Of a stretch of 64,000 nucleotides of DNA, positions 25,947 through 35,059 are shown piece by piece. This DNA comes from CAWVSB01 sp036960375 (GTDB lineage Bacteria > Pseudomonadota > Gammaproteobacteria > Pseudomonadales > CAWVSB01). The stretch's first letter is position 1. Every line of letters begins with the position of its first letter. Below the pieces are notes generated by a model. The model saw only the letters and a list, made by a program, of their open reading frames with translations, made no database searches and had not been told where the DNA came from. The translations under genes and the position numbers were made by a program. The DNA lies in the NCBI GenBank assembly GCA_036960375.1, contig JBALVY010000003.1:310001-374000 (forward strand), read 5' to 3'.

Positions 25947-26059
25947 CAATTTATTGCCTGGAAATGGCTGGAGAATGTGAAAAAAACCATGAAACCTTAG
26001 AATTGGTGTGATCGTCGGCCGTATCCACAGTTTGATTATACTGATTTCGAATAGACTTG

Positions 26060-26092
26060 ATAGCGGATGGCCTAGCCCTCCGCTATTTTTTT
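26060..26092 (+). terminator. Rho-independent terminator of the urt operon
   Basis: ATAGCGGA (26060-26067) pairs with TCCGCTAT (26079-26086), with an inner GGC/GCC pair, followed by seven T up to 26092. Confidence 0.88.
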
Positions 26093-26216
26093 GTCCAAAA
26101 ATAATTGCCCGATATTTACATAACTTTACCACTTGGCTTGATTTTCTTTACATTCGGTGTGGCTTAATGGACCCACCTTAGCAACAAATATTATTTTAAC
26201 CCCGAGGAATATCGTT

Positions 26217-26633
26217 ATGAAGAAATTAGCCAAAACACTGGTCACCGTTACGGGCATCGTTTTGCTCGCTAGCCCACTGTCGTCTTATGCTGAAAAGGGT
26301 AAGAATATGGAGCGCTATGATAGTGACGGCGACGGCACCCTGTCTACCGAAGAACGTGCGGTGATGAAGTCTGATAACCAGCAGCGCCATGTGGAAAAGT
26401 GGGATGCCGATGGCGATGGAAATTTGTCTGATACGGAGCGACAGTCAGCGCAGGCTCATAGGCAGAGTAAACAGCTGCAGCGATTTGATAAAGACGGAGA
26501 TGGACAGCTGTCACAAGACGAACAACAAGCGCTTGATTCGGCCCGCGAGCAGCACAAGGGCAAAGGGAAAGGGCATGGAAAAGGATCCGGTGAGAATCGA
26601 GGAAATGGCGCTAGTCAATCTGTCGAGGGATAA
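26217..26633 (+). CDS. Exported EF-hand calcium-binding protein
   Basis: The start is the ATG at 26217 (MKKLAKTLVTV), not an upstream in-frame codon, because GAGGAAT sits correctly before it and the signal peptide begins there (ending SSYA). The 138-aa precursor has three EF-hand loops of the form DxDGDGxLS: DSDGDGTLSTEE, DADGDGNLSDTE and DKDGDGQLSQDE. The tail is a Gly/Lys/His-rich stretch (HKGKGKGHGKGSG). It probably binds calcium in the periplasm or outside. It lies before the haem/PQQ operon, whose propellers need calcium, but the terminator after it makes it a separate unit. Confidence 0.88.
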   Translation: MKKLAKTLVTVTGIVLLASPLSSYAEKGKNMERYDSDGDGTLSTEERAVMKSDNQQRHVEKWDADGDGNLSDTERQSAQAHRQSKQLQRFDKDGDGQLSQDEQQALDSAREQHKGKGKGHGKGSGENRGNGASQSVEG

Positions 26634-26654
26634 CTGCTAACTATTTGATAGATG

Positions 26655-26693
26655 ACAAAGGGCCCGTCCAGTATACCTGGGCGGGCCCTTTGT
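26655..26693 (+). terminator. Terminator of the EF-hand gene
   Basis: ACAAAGGGCCCG (26655-26666) pairs perfectly with CGGGCCCTTTGT (26682-26693) around CCTGG-like inner bases. A strong GC-rich stem 22 bases after the stop; no long T-run follows. Confidence 0.8.
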
Positions 26694-26803
26694 CATTACT
26701 GCCAATTGCGATAGCGCGGTGTTCAGCGTAAAGTTGACGACAAAGAAAGGCGTATTAGTCGTAGCTAATAGATATATACGTAATATCCAGAGAAGGTCAA
26801 ATA

Positions 26804-28579
26804 ATGAAAATAAAAATTCTTGTCGCAGGCTTGTTGATGTCGGCTAGCGTTGTACAGGCAGTGACTCTTTCAGTGACCAATGAAGCGGGCCAACTTTTAC
26901 CTCAGGTTATGGTGTCCAGATACCCGGTTAATTCACCGCCGCAAGATATTTCTGACAACGGCTACGCGCCTGATGGCGTGACCAACCCATCGGCAGTTGT
27001 GTTGACCCGCTTTACTAATACACTGGGTCAGGTCAGTTTTGACGATGATACACAGGATTATCGTTATCGTATTAGGGCTCAGGCTTATGTTGACGCCAAT
27101 GTAACGACTGCTGATAAAACGGTTGTTTTGCAAAAAATGAGCAAAGAGCAGGAGATAAATAGCTACACCTCTAACGTCTGGTTGTCGCAGTTGCAGTTTG
27201 GTGGTGATCTAGAGCTTAAAAAACGGTTTCAACTGAATTGTGCTTTTTGCCATCAGCAGGCTTCACCCTTTATGCGCAACGAGCGTACTGTAGAGCAATG
27301 GATAAGTGTATTTGAACGTATGAACAGCTTTGGCGCCAGGCTGCCTCCTGCTGATCATCAACAAGTGGCGCAGCTCTTACAGAAAGAATACAGAGCATTG
27401 CGCGAAGACCCTTCCAGCGTACCTGCACCCAAGGCGTGGGAATCCCATTTGGCTGAGGTTGAAATGACGGAGTGGCCTATTGGGGATGGGTTTTCCCAAA
27501 TGCATGATTTGTTAATACACCCCAACGGCTATGTCTATATAGGCGATAACCTGTTTGATCGCTTGTACGAACTGGATCCAAAAACCGGTGACTATACGGT
27601 GTATAAAGTGCCGCACGCCGAAGGCGATGCGCTGGGCGGTTTTATGGGTAATCGGTTTACCACTTTCCCTAAAATGGAAAATTATTTGGGAGTGCACTCT
27701 TTCGCTCTATCAAAGAAAGACGGCCATATATTTATTACTCCCTCTATGCAGCAGGCATTGCTGGAGTTTGACCCGGTCAGCAAGGTTTTTACCCGCCATG
27801 AAATGGATGAGGGGTATTATCCTCATACTATCCGTACCGATGAAAATGATGATGTTTGGTTCACCTTGGCGCTGTCATCACAAGTCGCGAGGTTTAATCG
27901 CATAAAGGCTGAATTTAAGATTTACGATTTGCCCGCACGCGGTGTGAAAGAGTGGTTAATGCTCAAATCGTTGCCTCTGCTGTTTGCCATAGATCCAGAA
28001 AATCGGCCAACGCCGAGTGGAGATCGCGAAAGTACGGGCTTACCTATGCCATACGGTATTGATGTCGCACCGGATGGTACAGTGTGGGTGGCAAGACTAT
28101 ACGCCAACGATTTGGCACGTATAGACCCGGTTACCGATGAAGTCACTATGATCGACTTTCCCTTTGCCGGGCCCAGACGAGTGCGAATTGATGCCGAGGG
28201 AAACCTGTGGATTGTGGCTTTTCAGGATTCACTGCTAGTGAAATATAACCCGCAAACCGCGCAATTTACCCCGTATGAACTACCGGTGGTGAATGAGATT
28301 CCCTATGCCCTGAATGTAGATCGCGAGCGGCGCATAGTGTGGGTTAACGGCAACCAGTCGGATACTTTACTGGGTTTTGATATCGCCAACGAAAGCTGGA
28401 AGGTTTATCCCATGCCCAGGCAGCGCTTCTTCACTCGCGATGTAGAGATCTCGGAACATGACGGTGCCATCTATACCACTAATTCCCATTTTCCTACATG
28501 GCAGTCCGAAGGCGGTGTTCCCACTCTATTGCGGCTGCAGTTGCTGCCGGTAGCGGAAAAAGAGCATGCCTTACACTAA
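26804..28579 (+). CDS. Cytochrome c / streptogramin-lyase-type propeller protein
   Basis: A 591-aa exported protein (signal ending VVQA). An Ig-like N-terminal region (residues ~20-110) is followed by a haem site CAFCH at 146-150 in FQLNCAFCHQQ, then from ~225 a six- or seven-bladed Vgb/streptogramin-lyase-like propeller with repeats such as GYVYIGDNLFDRLYELDP, PYGIDVAPDGTVWVARLY and RVRIDAEGNLWIVAF. The fold looks like a periplasmic sensor or electron-transfer partner, not necessarily a lyase. It is the first gene of three with 14- and 4-base overlaps into the PQQ dehydrogenases, so a common oxidation complex is likely. Confidence 0.82.
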   Translation: MKIKILVAGLLMSASVVQAVTLSVTNEAGQLLPQVMVSRYPVNSPPQDISDNGYAPDGVTNPSAVVLTRFTNTLGQVSFDDDTQDYRYRIRAQAYVDANVTTADKTVVLQKMSKEQEINSYTSNVWLSQLQFGGDLELKKRFQLNCAFCHQQASPFMRNERTVEQWISVFERMNSFGARLPPADHQQVAQLLQKEYRALREDPSSVPAPKAWESHLAEVEMTEWPIGDGFSQMHDLLIHPNGYVYIGDNLFDRLYELDPKTGDYTVYKVPHAEGDALGGFMGNRFTTFPKMENYLGVHSFALSKKDGHIFITPSMQQALLEFDPVSKVFTRHEMDEGYYPHTIRTDENDDVWFTLALSSQVARFNRIKAEFKIYDLPARGVKEWLMLKSLPLLFAIDPENRPTPSGDRESTGLPMPYGIDVAPDGTVWVARLYANDLARIDPVTDEVTMIDFPFAGPRRVRIDAEGNLWIVAFQDSLLVKYNPQTAQFTPYELPVVNEIPYALNVDRERRIVWVNGNQSDTLLGFDIANESWKVYPMPRQRFFTRDVEISEHDGAIYTTNSHFPTWQSEGGVPTLLRLQLLPVAEKEHALH

Positions 28580-30530
28580 GACTGAGCTTAATCGAGTGCG
28601 TGTATCAGCGTGTCTATTGGCGGGTCTTGTATCGATGTGGCTGACTCCCTCAGTCCTTGCTACAGAGGGCGACTGGGCTCACTACGGGGGTGATGCGGGC
28701 GGTCAGCATTTTTCACCGGCGGATCAAATTGATACTTCCAATGTGGCGGAGTTGGAAGTGGCCTGGATATTTCGCAGTGGTGATGTAGAAAACTACGGCG
28801 AAGAAATGACAAAGACTTCTACGCAAAGTACACCCATATTACTGCCCGAGTCCGCTGGCCAGTCTTTGGTCTACTGCACGCCTTTTAATCGCGTTATCGC
28901 CCTCGATCCCACGACAGGTGAACAACGTTGGCAATTTGCACCCGACATTGACCGACGCGGAGATCGGCCATTTCGATGTCGTGGTGTGAGCTATATCGAA
29001 GAATTGCGTGTTGACGCTGATGAGGCCTGCCGTCATCGTATTTATCTGTCTACTCATGATCGCAAACTTTGGGCGGTCGATGCACTCAATGGACAGGTTT
29101 GTAAAGGTTTTGGTATTGCGGGCAAGGTGTTATTGAGTTCAACAGAGGATTCGCTTCCCGGTGAAGTTAGTAGTTCGGCGGTGCCGGTTGTGGCCAAGGG
29201 TATTGTGATTGTTGGTTCGTCAATTATCGATTTCGCCAAGTCAACCACACCCAGGGGCACAGTCAAAGCGTTTGACAGCTATAGCGGCGAATTGCTTTGG
29301 CAGTTTGATCCTCTCGTTGGGAATCCCGCAAGTGGTAGTGCCAACGTGTGGTCACAGATATCGGTAGATGAAGAGAATAATCTCGTCTATTTACCCACTA
29401 GTGCTCCATCACCTGACTATTACGGCGCCGCTCGAATTGGTGATAACCGCTATGCCAACAGTATCGTTGCTCTGGATCTTATTAGCGGTGAACTGCGCTG
29501 GCATTTTCAACATGTACATCACGATTTGTGGGATTACGATACTCCGGCCCAGCCGATTTTATTCCAATGGAATAAAGACGGAGCTTCCGTGCCAGCCCTT
29601 GCACAGTTGACCAAGCAGGGTTTTATTTTTGTTTTCAATCGGCTGACTGGCGAACCCCTGTGGGATATCATCGAGAGGCCGGTACCACCCTCGTTGCTGG
29701 CCGGCGAGCTTACCTCTGCTACACAGCCTTGGCCTGTCGCGCCTGCGTCATTGCTCAATCCTTTTTTAATGCCTAATGATGCCTGGGGTTTGACGCCCTG
29801 GGACAGAGGGCATTGCGCGAAGCAGATTGCGGCGCTGAACAACCTGGGTGTATTTACGCCTATCAATGAAAATCTTTCGATGATGTTTCCTGGAAGTCTG
29901 GGAGGTGCCAATTGGGGCGGGGGAGCAATGCTGGGTGATAGCGGAAAGTTGTTGGTTAACATTAACAATATTCCGTTCACCGGCAGGCTGATACCCCATG
30001 TTGAGATAGAAGACGGTGATGCCGCTAAAGCTGATCATCCCGCGGCGGGTCATCGGATGCAGGTCACCATGCAGGGCACGGGTTATACAGTTGAAATAGG
30101 CAGTTTACAATCGCCGCTGGGTATTCCCTGTAATGCGCCTCCCTGGGGTAAGCTGGTTTCGGTTGACCTGATAACAGGGCTTATTGACTGGGAGGTTGCA
30201 CTGGGTTCAGTTCACGAGATGGGGCCGGTGACACTGCCTTTTCATATTAACTGGGGGACGCCTAACCTGGGTGGAGGCATAGCTACCGCCGGTCAATTGT
30301 TTTTTATCGGGGCGACCATGGATAGACAAATACGGGCTTTTGATACCCATAATGGCGAGGTGCTGTGGAAATTCACTCTGCCCGTTGATGCAACTGCAAC
30401 ACCAATGACTTATACCTATGAGGGTCGACAATATGTCGTGGTCAATGTCGGCGGCCACCATATGTTTCAACGTGGATACGGCGATTATTTGTACGCCTTT
30501 GCCTTACCAGAAGCGACGGACATAAAATGA
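28566..30530 (+). CDS. PQQ-dependent dehydrogenase (quinoprotein, glucose-dehydrogenase-like)
   Basis: A 654-aa periplasmic quinoprotein with signal peptide ending SVLA. The eight-bladed propeller shows GDWAHYGGDAGGQHFSP at the N-terminus, ALDPTTGEQRWQF, the catalytic-type HHDLWDYDTPAQPIL near 320, and RQYVVVNVGGHH at the end. The HHDLWDYDTP motif is that of the membrane Gcd / soluble quinate-glucose family. No CxxCH is present, so electrons must leave through the haem proteins encoded on either side. It begins 14 bases inside the preceding gene and overlaps the next by four bases. Substrate unknown. Confidence 0.9.
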   Translation: MPYTKTELNRVRVSACLLAGLVSMWLTPSVLATEGDWAHYGGDAGGQHFSPADQIDTSNVAELEVAWIFRSGDVENYGEEMTKTSTQSTPILLPESAGQSLVYCTPFNRVIALDPTTGEQRWQFAPDIDRRGDRPFRCRGVSYIEELRVDADEACRHRIYLSTHDRKLWAVDALNGQVCKGFGIAGKVLLSSTEDSLPGEVSSSAVPVVAKGIVIVGSSIIDFAKSTTPRGTVKAFDSYSGELLWQFDPLVGNPASGSANVWSQISVDEENNLVYLPTSAPSPDYYGAARIGDNRYANSIVALDLISGELRWHFQHVHHDLWDYDTPAQPILFQWNKDGASVPALAQLTKQGFIFVFNRLTGEPLWDIIERPVPPSLLAGELTSATQPWPVAPASLLNPFLMPNDAWGLTPWDRGHCAKQIAALNNLGVFTPINENLSMMFPGSLGGANWGGGAMLGDSGKLLVNINNIPFTGRLIPHVEIEDGDAAKADHPAAGHRMQVTMQGTGYTVEIGSLQSPLGIPCNAPPWGKLVSVDLITGLIDWEVALGSVHEMGPVTLPFHINWGTPNLGGGIATAGQLFFIGATMDRQIRAFDTHNGEVLWKFTLPVDATATPMTYTYEGRQYVVVNVGGHHMFQRGYGDYLYAFALPEATDIK

Positions 30531-32485
30531 AAAAAATTGCAGCTCTGATTGTTCTTACGATAATGGTACTTGTCGCGGTTAGCGATAACTTACCGGTTAA
30601 AGACTGGCTGCTTAAAGAAGGACAGGCGCTGGTATTACGCAACGCGGATGTCCTGCCTCTTGCGCGGGCAGGTGAATATCTTTTCGATAAACACTGTGCA
30701 ACCTGCCATGATAATCCGGCAATGAAAGCACCTACCCGTTCGGCGTTGTCCAGTCAATCTAAAGAAAGCCTGATGATGGTAATGGAATTTGGAAAAATGC
30801 AGCCGATGGCTGCGCATCTCAATAAGCAGACTCGAGGTTTGATCGCCTATTATCTTGCTGGTAATTCGACTGATCTATATCAATGGATAGAGGCGGCTAG
30901 TTGTCAGACAGTCGCAGAAGACGACAGCCAGGAATATGTATCGAATTGGGGGCTGGGCGTCGAAAACCGACGTTTTGTCGATTCAGATCTCACCACCATT
31001 ACGCCAGAGAATGTCGGGACTCTCTCTCTAGCCTGGAGTTTTGCCTTTCCCAAGGTCACTGATATGCGCTCACAGCCTGCCATTATCGGCGACACATTAT
31101 ATGTAGGCGATAAGGCCGGAAAACTATTTGCCCTCGATAGGAAGACTGGCTGTGTTCGTGCGCATAGCAAAGTCATGAGTGGCATACGTTCAGCAATCAC
31201 TGTCGCTACTTTAAACGATGGTCGACAATTACTGGTATTTGCCGATTCTCTGGCAACCGTTTTTGCTGTTGATCCGGCGACCCTGGAGAATGTCTGGCAG
31301 AGACCTGCGGCTGTGTCGAACTTCTCGGTGATTACCGGCTCAATCAGTTATCACAATAATCGGCTTTACGTGCCGGTGTCGTCATATGAAGTGGCAGCGG
31401 CTGGTAGCCCTACCCATGTATGCTGTAAATCGCATGGTGCTGTACTGGCCTTCGATGCCAGCAACGGAGATAGCCTATGGGAGTGGCATGCAACAGAGGA
31501 CGCTATGCCTCAGGGAATTAATAAAGATGGGGCTGAATTGTTTGGGCCTTCCGGTGCTTCGGTGTGGACCAGTCCGGCGATAGATGTAAAAAGAAACCGA
31601 ATTTACTTTGGCACCGGTGAGAATTTGACTCATCCGGCCACCGATACCAGTGACGCGATCATTGCACTGGATATGGACTCGGGCGAACTGGTGTGGAAAT
31701 TTCAGGCGACAGCGAATGATGTCTGGAATGCGGCTTGTCTGAACGGCGGAGCAAACTGCCCCGACAATGCCGGAGAAGATTTCGACTTTGGCGCCTCGGT
31801 AATAATGGCAGATTTGGCAGATGGCAGTCAGCTGCTGCTTGCGGGTCAAAAATCAGGCGAAGTATTCGCTTTGAATCCTGACCCTGTGTCTACCCAAGGA
31901 GAGGTGATTTGGCGCAGGCGTATAAGCCAGGGCACTTCCAATGGTGGTATTCACTGGGGTATGGCGCTGGCTGATCAGACCCTATTTGTACCTGTGTCTG
32001 ACCCTGAGCGTGATACGGTCGGTTATAGTCCGCGGCCTGGACTATCCGCGCTGGATGTTAGCAGTGGAGACATTGTCTGGCAGCAAGCCGCACTGAGGGG
32101 CTGTGATTTTGACTACGCTCATAAACCTCTAATTGGGCTTGAAAATGATCGAGCGCCGGCAGCGGCCGACCCCAATAAGCAATTCGAATGTTCTTATTAT
32201 TATGGTTTGTCTGCCGCTGCTACCGCTACACCACAGTTAGTGTTTAGCGCAGGCCTGGATGGCGTTGTGCGTGCCTACGATCAAGAGACCGGTGATATAT
32301 TGTGGCAGGCAAAAACAGCGGTGGAATTTGACACCACTAACGGTGTTGTCGGCCATGGTGGAGCCATAGATGTGGCTGGGCAGACTTTAGCCGGGGATTG
32401 GCTCTATGTGTTGTCCGGCTACAGCATGTTTGGCCAACTTCCAGGCAATGTGCTATTGGCGTATAAAATTGAGCCAATGCCCTAG
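30527..32485 (+). CDS. Cytochrome c-PQQ propeller fusion (polyvinyl-alcohol-dehydrogenase-like)
   Basis: A 652-aa protein with an N-terminal signal or anchor (LIVLTIMVLVAVSDN) and a small cytochrome c domain. The haem site CATCH is at residues 57-61 and the possible axial Met is 94 (KMQPM). From ~125 it becomes a PQQ-type propeller with WxW repeats (LSLAWSFAF, SGELVWKFQ, GDIVWQQAAL, GDILWQAKT) and PVA-dehydrogenase-like SNWGLGVENRRFVDSDLTT. Haem-first order matches PVA dehydrogenases, which oxidise secondary alcohols. Together with the two upstream genes it would give a three-part electron chain in the periplasm. Confidence 0.87.
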   Translation: MKKIAALIVLTIMVLVAVSDNLPVKDWLLKEGQALVLRNADVLPLARAGEYLFDKHCATCHDNPAMKAPTRSALSSQSKESLMMVMEFGKMQPMAAHLNKQTRGLIAYYLAGNSTDLYQWIEAASCQTVAEDDSQEYVSNWGLGVENRRFVDSDLTTITPENVGTLSLAWSFAFPKVTDMRSQPAIIGDTLYVGDKAGKLFALDRKTGCVRAHSKVMSGIRSAITVATLNDGRQLLVFADSLATVFAVDPATLENVWQRPAAVSNFSVITGSISYHNNRLYVPVSSYEVAAAGSPTHVCCKSHGAVLAFDASNGDSLWEWHATEDAMPQGINKDGAELFGPSGASVWTSPAIDVKRNRIYFGTGENLTHPATDTSDAIIALDMDSGELVWKFQATANDVWNAACLNGGANCPDNAGEDFDFGASVIMADLADGSQLLLAGQKSGEVFALNPDPVSTQGEVIWRRRISQGTSNGGIHWGMALADQTLFVPVSDPERDTVGYSPRPGLSALDVSSGDIVWQQAALRGCDFDYAHKPLIGLENDRAPAAADPNKQFECSYYYGLSAAATATPQLVFSAGLDGVVRAYDQETGDILWQAKTAVEFDTTNGVVGHGGAIDVAGQTLAGDWLYVLSGYSMFGQLPGNVLLAYKIEPMP

Positions 32486-32606
32486 GGTAGCTCTGCATGA
32501 CAATTTGTGCATGTACTTGAATTTTTCGTACCTGGCAGTAGATACTCTATTTTCGAAAATTGGCTTTACTATTGAAGTCACACGAGCTCAGTGGGGTATT
32601 ATCTAG

Positions 32607-33707
32607 ATGAAAAACCAGGATGCTGTAGAACAGGTAATGAGTGGTCAGGCCTGGGATGATTTTTGTGACGGATTAAAAGCCGCGGGTAAAATCGTTCAGA
32701 GTCAGGCCGCGCCTGACGATGCTTTCACTCGAGCGGAGGGATATCGTTATTTAACGCGATTGTTACGCGCGGGCCTGGAATCGGCGCTGGAATTTAACGA
32801 TGTGGATTTTCCCGTTTTGAGATGCGGTTGTCACGAAACCATTAAGATGGGTGCCGACAACCCCGATAATCATTATCAAAGCGCGCGCATTAATCCCGAG
32901 CATGATTATCTGGTTGTTGGCGATAGAGCCACTGTCGACTATTTGGGTTTTAGTACTGTGATTAACCGCTATAACTCTACGGGCACTATGGAGACTAGTG
33001 GTTTTATTGAGGCCTCCGATATGGACATTGGCCCAGACGGAAAAATTGAGTTAATCCTCAGTCAAACGGAACAGCCCGGAAATTGGCTGCCAATGACCGC
33101 AGAGTCGAACATGTTGAATGTGCGGCAAACCTTTCAGGACAGAGTGAACGAGAAACCCGCCGAGATTAGCATTAAACGATTAGGGGCAGAGCAGTCCCGG
33201 CCGGCGCCTATGACTCCCTTAAAACTCACCCGTGGATTAGACGGCGCTCTGCGTTCGGTTACCGGCATCGCGCAAATGTTTGAGGATTGGTCAGAGAGCT
33301 TCCTGCCACATATGAACGAATTGCCCGCGGCCGACCAGGCGTATTGTCAGCGCATTGGTGGCGATCCGAATATCTTCTATTTTCACAGTGCTTGGGAACT
33401 GGCCGACGATGAAGTCATGATTATCGAGGCAGCCGAAATTCCGCAGTGTCAAACCTGGAATTTTCAATTGGATAATTGGTGGATGGAATCGCTGGATTAT
33501 CGTTATCATCAAATTCATGTCAATAAACATACAGCCCATTACGAGCCTGATGGCAGTGTTAAACTCATCGTGTCACATGACGACCCCGGTCATCCAAACT
33601 GGATTGAAACAGCGGGTCATCATGTGGGTACCATGTGTTGGCGTTGGATTCGGGCAGATAATCACCCGTTGGTGAGCTGCCGTGTGGTGAAGCGCTCTGA
33701 GATATAG
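32607..33707 (+). CDS. DUF1214 domain protein, 366 aa
   Basis: DUF1214 (PF06742) proteins have no assigned reaction. The C-terminal domain shows IFYFHSAWELADDEVMIIEA, WNFQLDNWWMESLDYR and KLIVSHDDPGHPNWIETAG; the same WxxESLD...HxDPG...NWI pattern recurs in the longer paralogue at 42.8-44.2 kb. No signal peptide is present, so it is cytoplasmic. ATG at 32607; no strong ribosome site. It faces the frameshifted sulfotransferase tail to tail with only 20 bases between. The repeated company of DUF1214, sulfotransferase and steroid-type genes suggests a lipid or steroid substrate. Confidence 0.85.
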   Translation: MKNQDAVEQVMSGQAWDDFCDGLKAAGKIVQSQAAPDDAFTRAEGYRYLTRLLRAGLESALEFNDVDFPVLRCGCHETIKMGADNPDNHYQSARINPEHDYLVVGDRATVDYLGFSTVINRYNSTGTMETSGFIEASDMDIGPDGKIELILSQTEQPGNWLPMTAESNMLNVRQTFQDRVNEKPAEISIKRLGAEQSRPAPMTPLKLTRGLDGALRSVTGIAQMFEDWSESFLPHMNELPAADQAYCQRIGGDPNIFYFHSAWELADDEVMIIEAAEIPQCQTWNFQLDNWWMESLDYRYHQIHVNKHTAHYEPDGSVKLIVSHDDPGHPNWIETAGHHVGTMCWRWIRADNHPLVSCRVVKRSEI

Positions 33708-33726
33708 TATTACTGCCAGACTAGCG

Positions 33727-34891
33727 CTACAGATATGGCGCGTAGCGGGGGTCTGATAAATAGAACTCGAAGCGATCGAGAATCATTTTTTCAGATAAAC
33801 CATATTGCTCATAATTGTATTTATGGTCGCCATGTTTACCCTTGGGGTTGTGGTCTATATAGCTTTGCATTGCGGTTTGTATGTCCTCACCATAGGGCAG
33901 CTGAAAATACTGGTAGATTTTTTCTACTAAATCCAAAGGTGTATCAACAAACTCTTTAAACGAGTAGTCGAGGAAGTGCGCGCTGTCCTGATGCGCGCGC
34001 GGCTAGACCTCTTTCTAGTGAAGTGGCATAAAACTCCATGACGATAGGGCCCAGCTGCTTATCGCTTAAGGCTTCAATATTGCCGCCGAACATTCTGGCG
34101 ACCATGGCGGTCATACTTGAAATGGATGGTACGACATCCAATGGGCTGCGATGTCCCCAAATCACGCAGGCATCGGGAAAGGAAGAAATTACTTCGTCGA
34201 TTGCCCACATATGCGCCGGCGCTTTAAGTAACCAGCGCTCCCCAGGCCGACACCACAACAGCATCTGCAGCATAGTCTTGTAGTCGTCGTACAGGGCTTG
34301 TAGTGAATGGTTCTGGAACCAGCTGGCATAGGGCTCAAGCATTACTTCAAAGCCCAGTTGCACGCCGTCAAAAGCAAATTGATGCAGGTTGACACACTCC
34401 TCCGGTGTATCGGCGCTGGCATAGTGCATCTTGTCGAAATCGGCATTATCTTTGCGCCGTGCTTCTATCGCCTGCGAGACCATGTCTCGGCGTGGGTCAG
34501 CTTGCCCTGGCTGATGGCCGGGCAGCGGGTCGGGGAATTGCGATTCCCAATTTAATAGAGCGCGTGCGGCCGGGTCATTGGCCAGCAAGTTAAATAGAGC
34601 CGAGGTGCCGGTTCTTGGCAGGCCTGTGAGAATAACTGGCCTTGTGATGTCCTGTTCGGCAATAGCAGGAGTATCGCCAAGTGCCCGGGTGATGCGTAAG
34701 CGAGTTTCCAGATTTCGCCTGATACGCGAGCCGGCTCGTTTACGAAAGCCTTCGTCTGCGATATGACGGTCCAAAGTCTGCAGTAATATCTCCAGCCCTT
34801 GGCTAAAGTGCTTGTCGCCAAAATCATTTAGCTGGGTTCGCTCACGGGCGGCCTGCATGAGTTCATCTGGGTTAAGGCTTACTGAAGTCAC
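33727..34891 (-). pseudogene. PF13469-type sulfotransferase with a frameshift in a CG repeat
   Basis: The first 290-odd codons (34891 down to about 33995) are a normal sulfotransferase: P-loop PVILTGLPRTGTSALFNLLA, 3'-phosphate motif IWGHRSPLDVVPSISSM. The frame then runs off into QRALPRLLV and stops at 33956. The true C-terminus continues in another frame: HFLDYSFKEFVDTP, then DLVEKIYQYFQLPYGE, DHNPKGKHGDHKYN and FYLSDPRYAPYL to 33727. The switch falls in GCCGCGCGCGCATC near 33998-34008 (minus strand); adding one CG unit restores an uninterrupted frame. Full length would be about 387 aa, like the intact paralogue at 9.1 kb. Confidence 0.85.
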
Positions 34892-35059
34892 GATAGGTTT
34901 CCTATTTAGGGGGCCGGGGGGCTATTGTCGCGGATAGTTCGCTATTAGGTGAGTTACTTCATGGTAATGCGATTTGCTCTACAGAGGGCAGCAGCTGACC
35001 GGTGGCGCAGGTATTATGTCGACTTACCCTGAGTATCTATACCCATTAGGAATGTAATT

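Noticed and set aside
26157..26216. Upstream in-frame ATG extending the EF-hand protein by 20 residues.
   Set aside because: It would place residues before a clear signal peptide and lacks a ribosome site; GAGGAAT fits the ATG at 26217.
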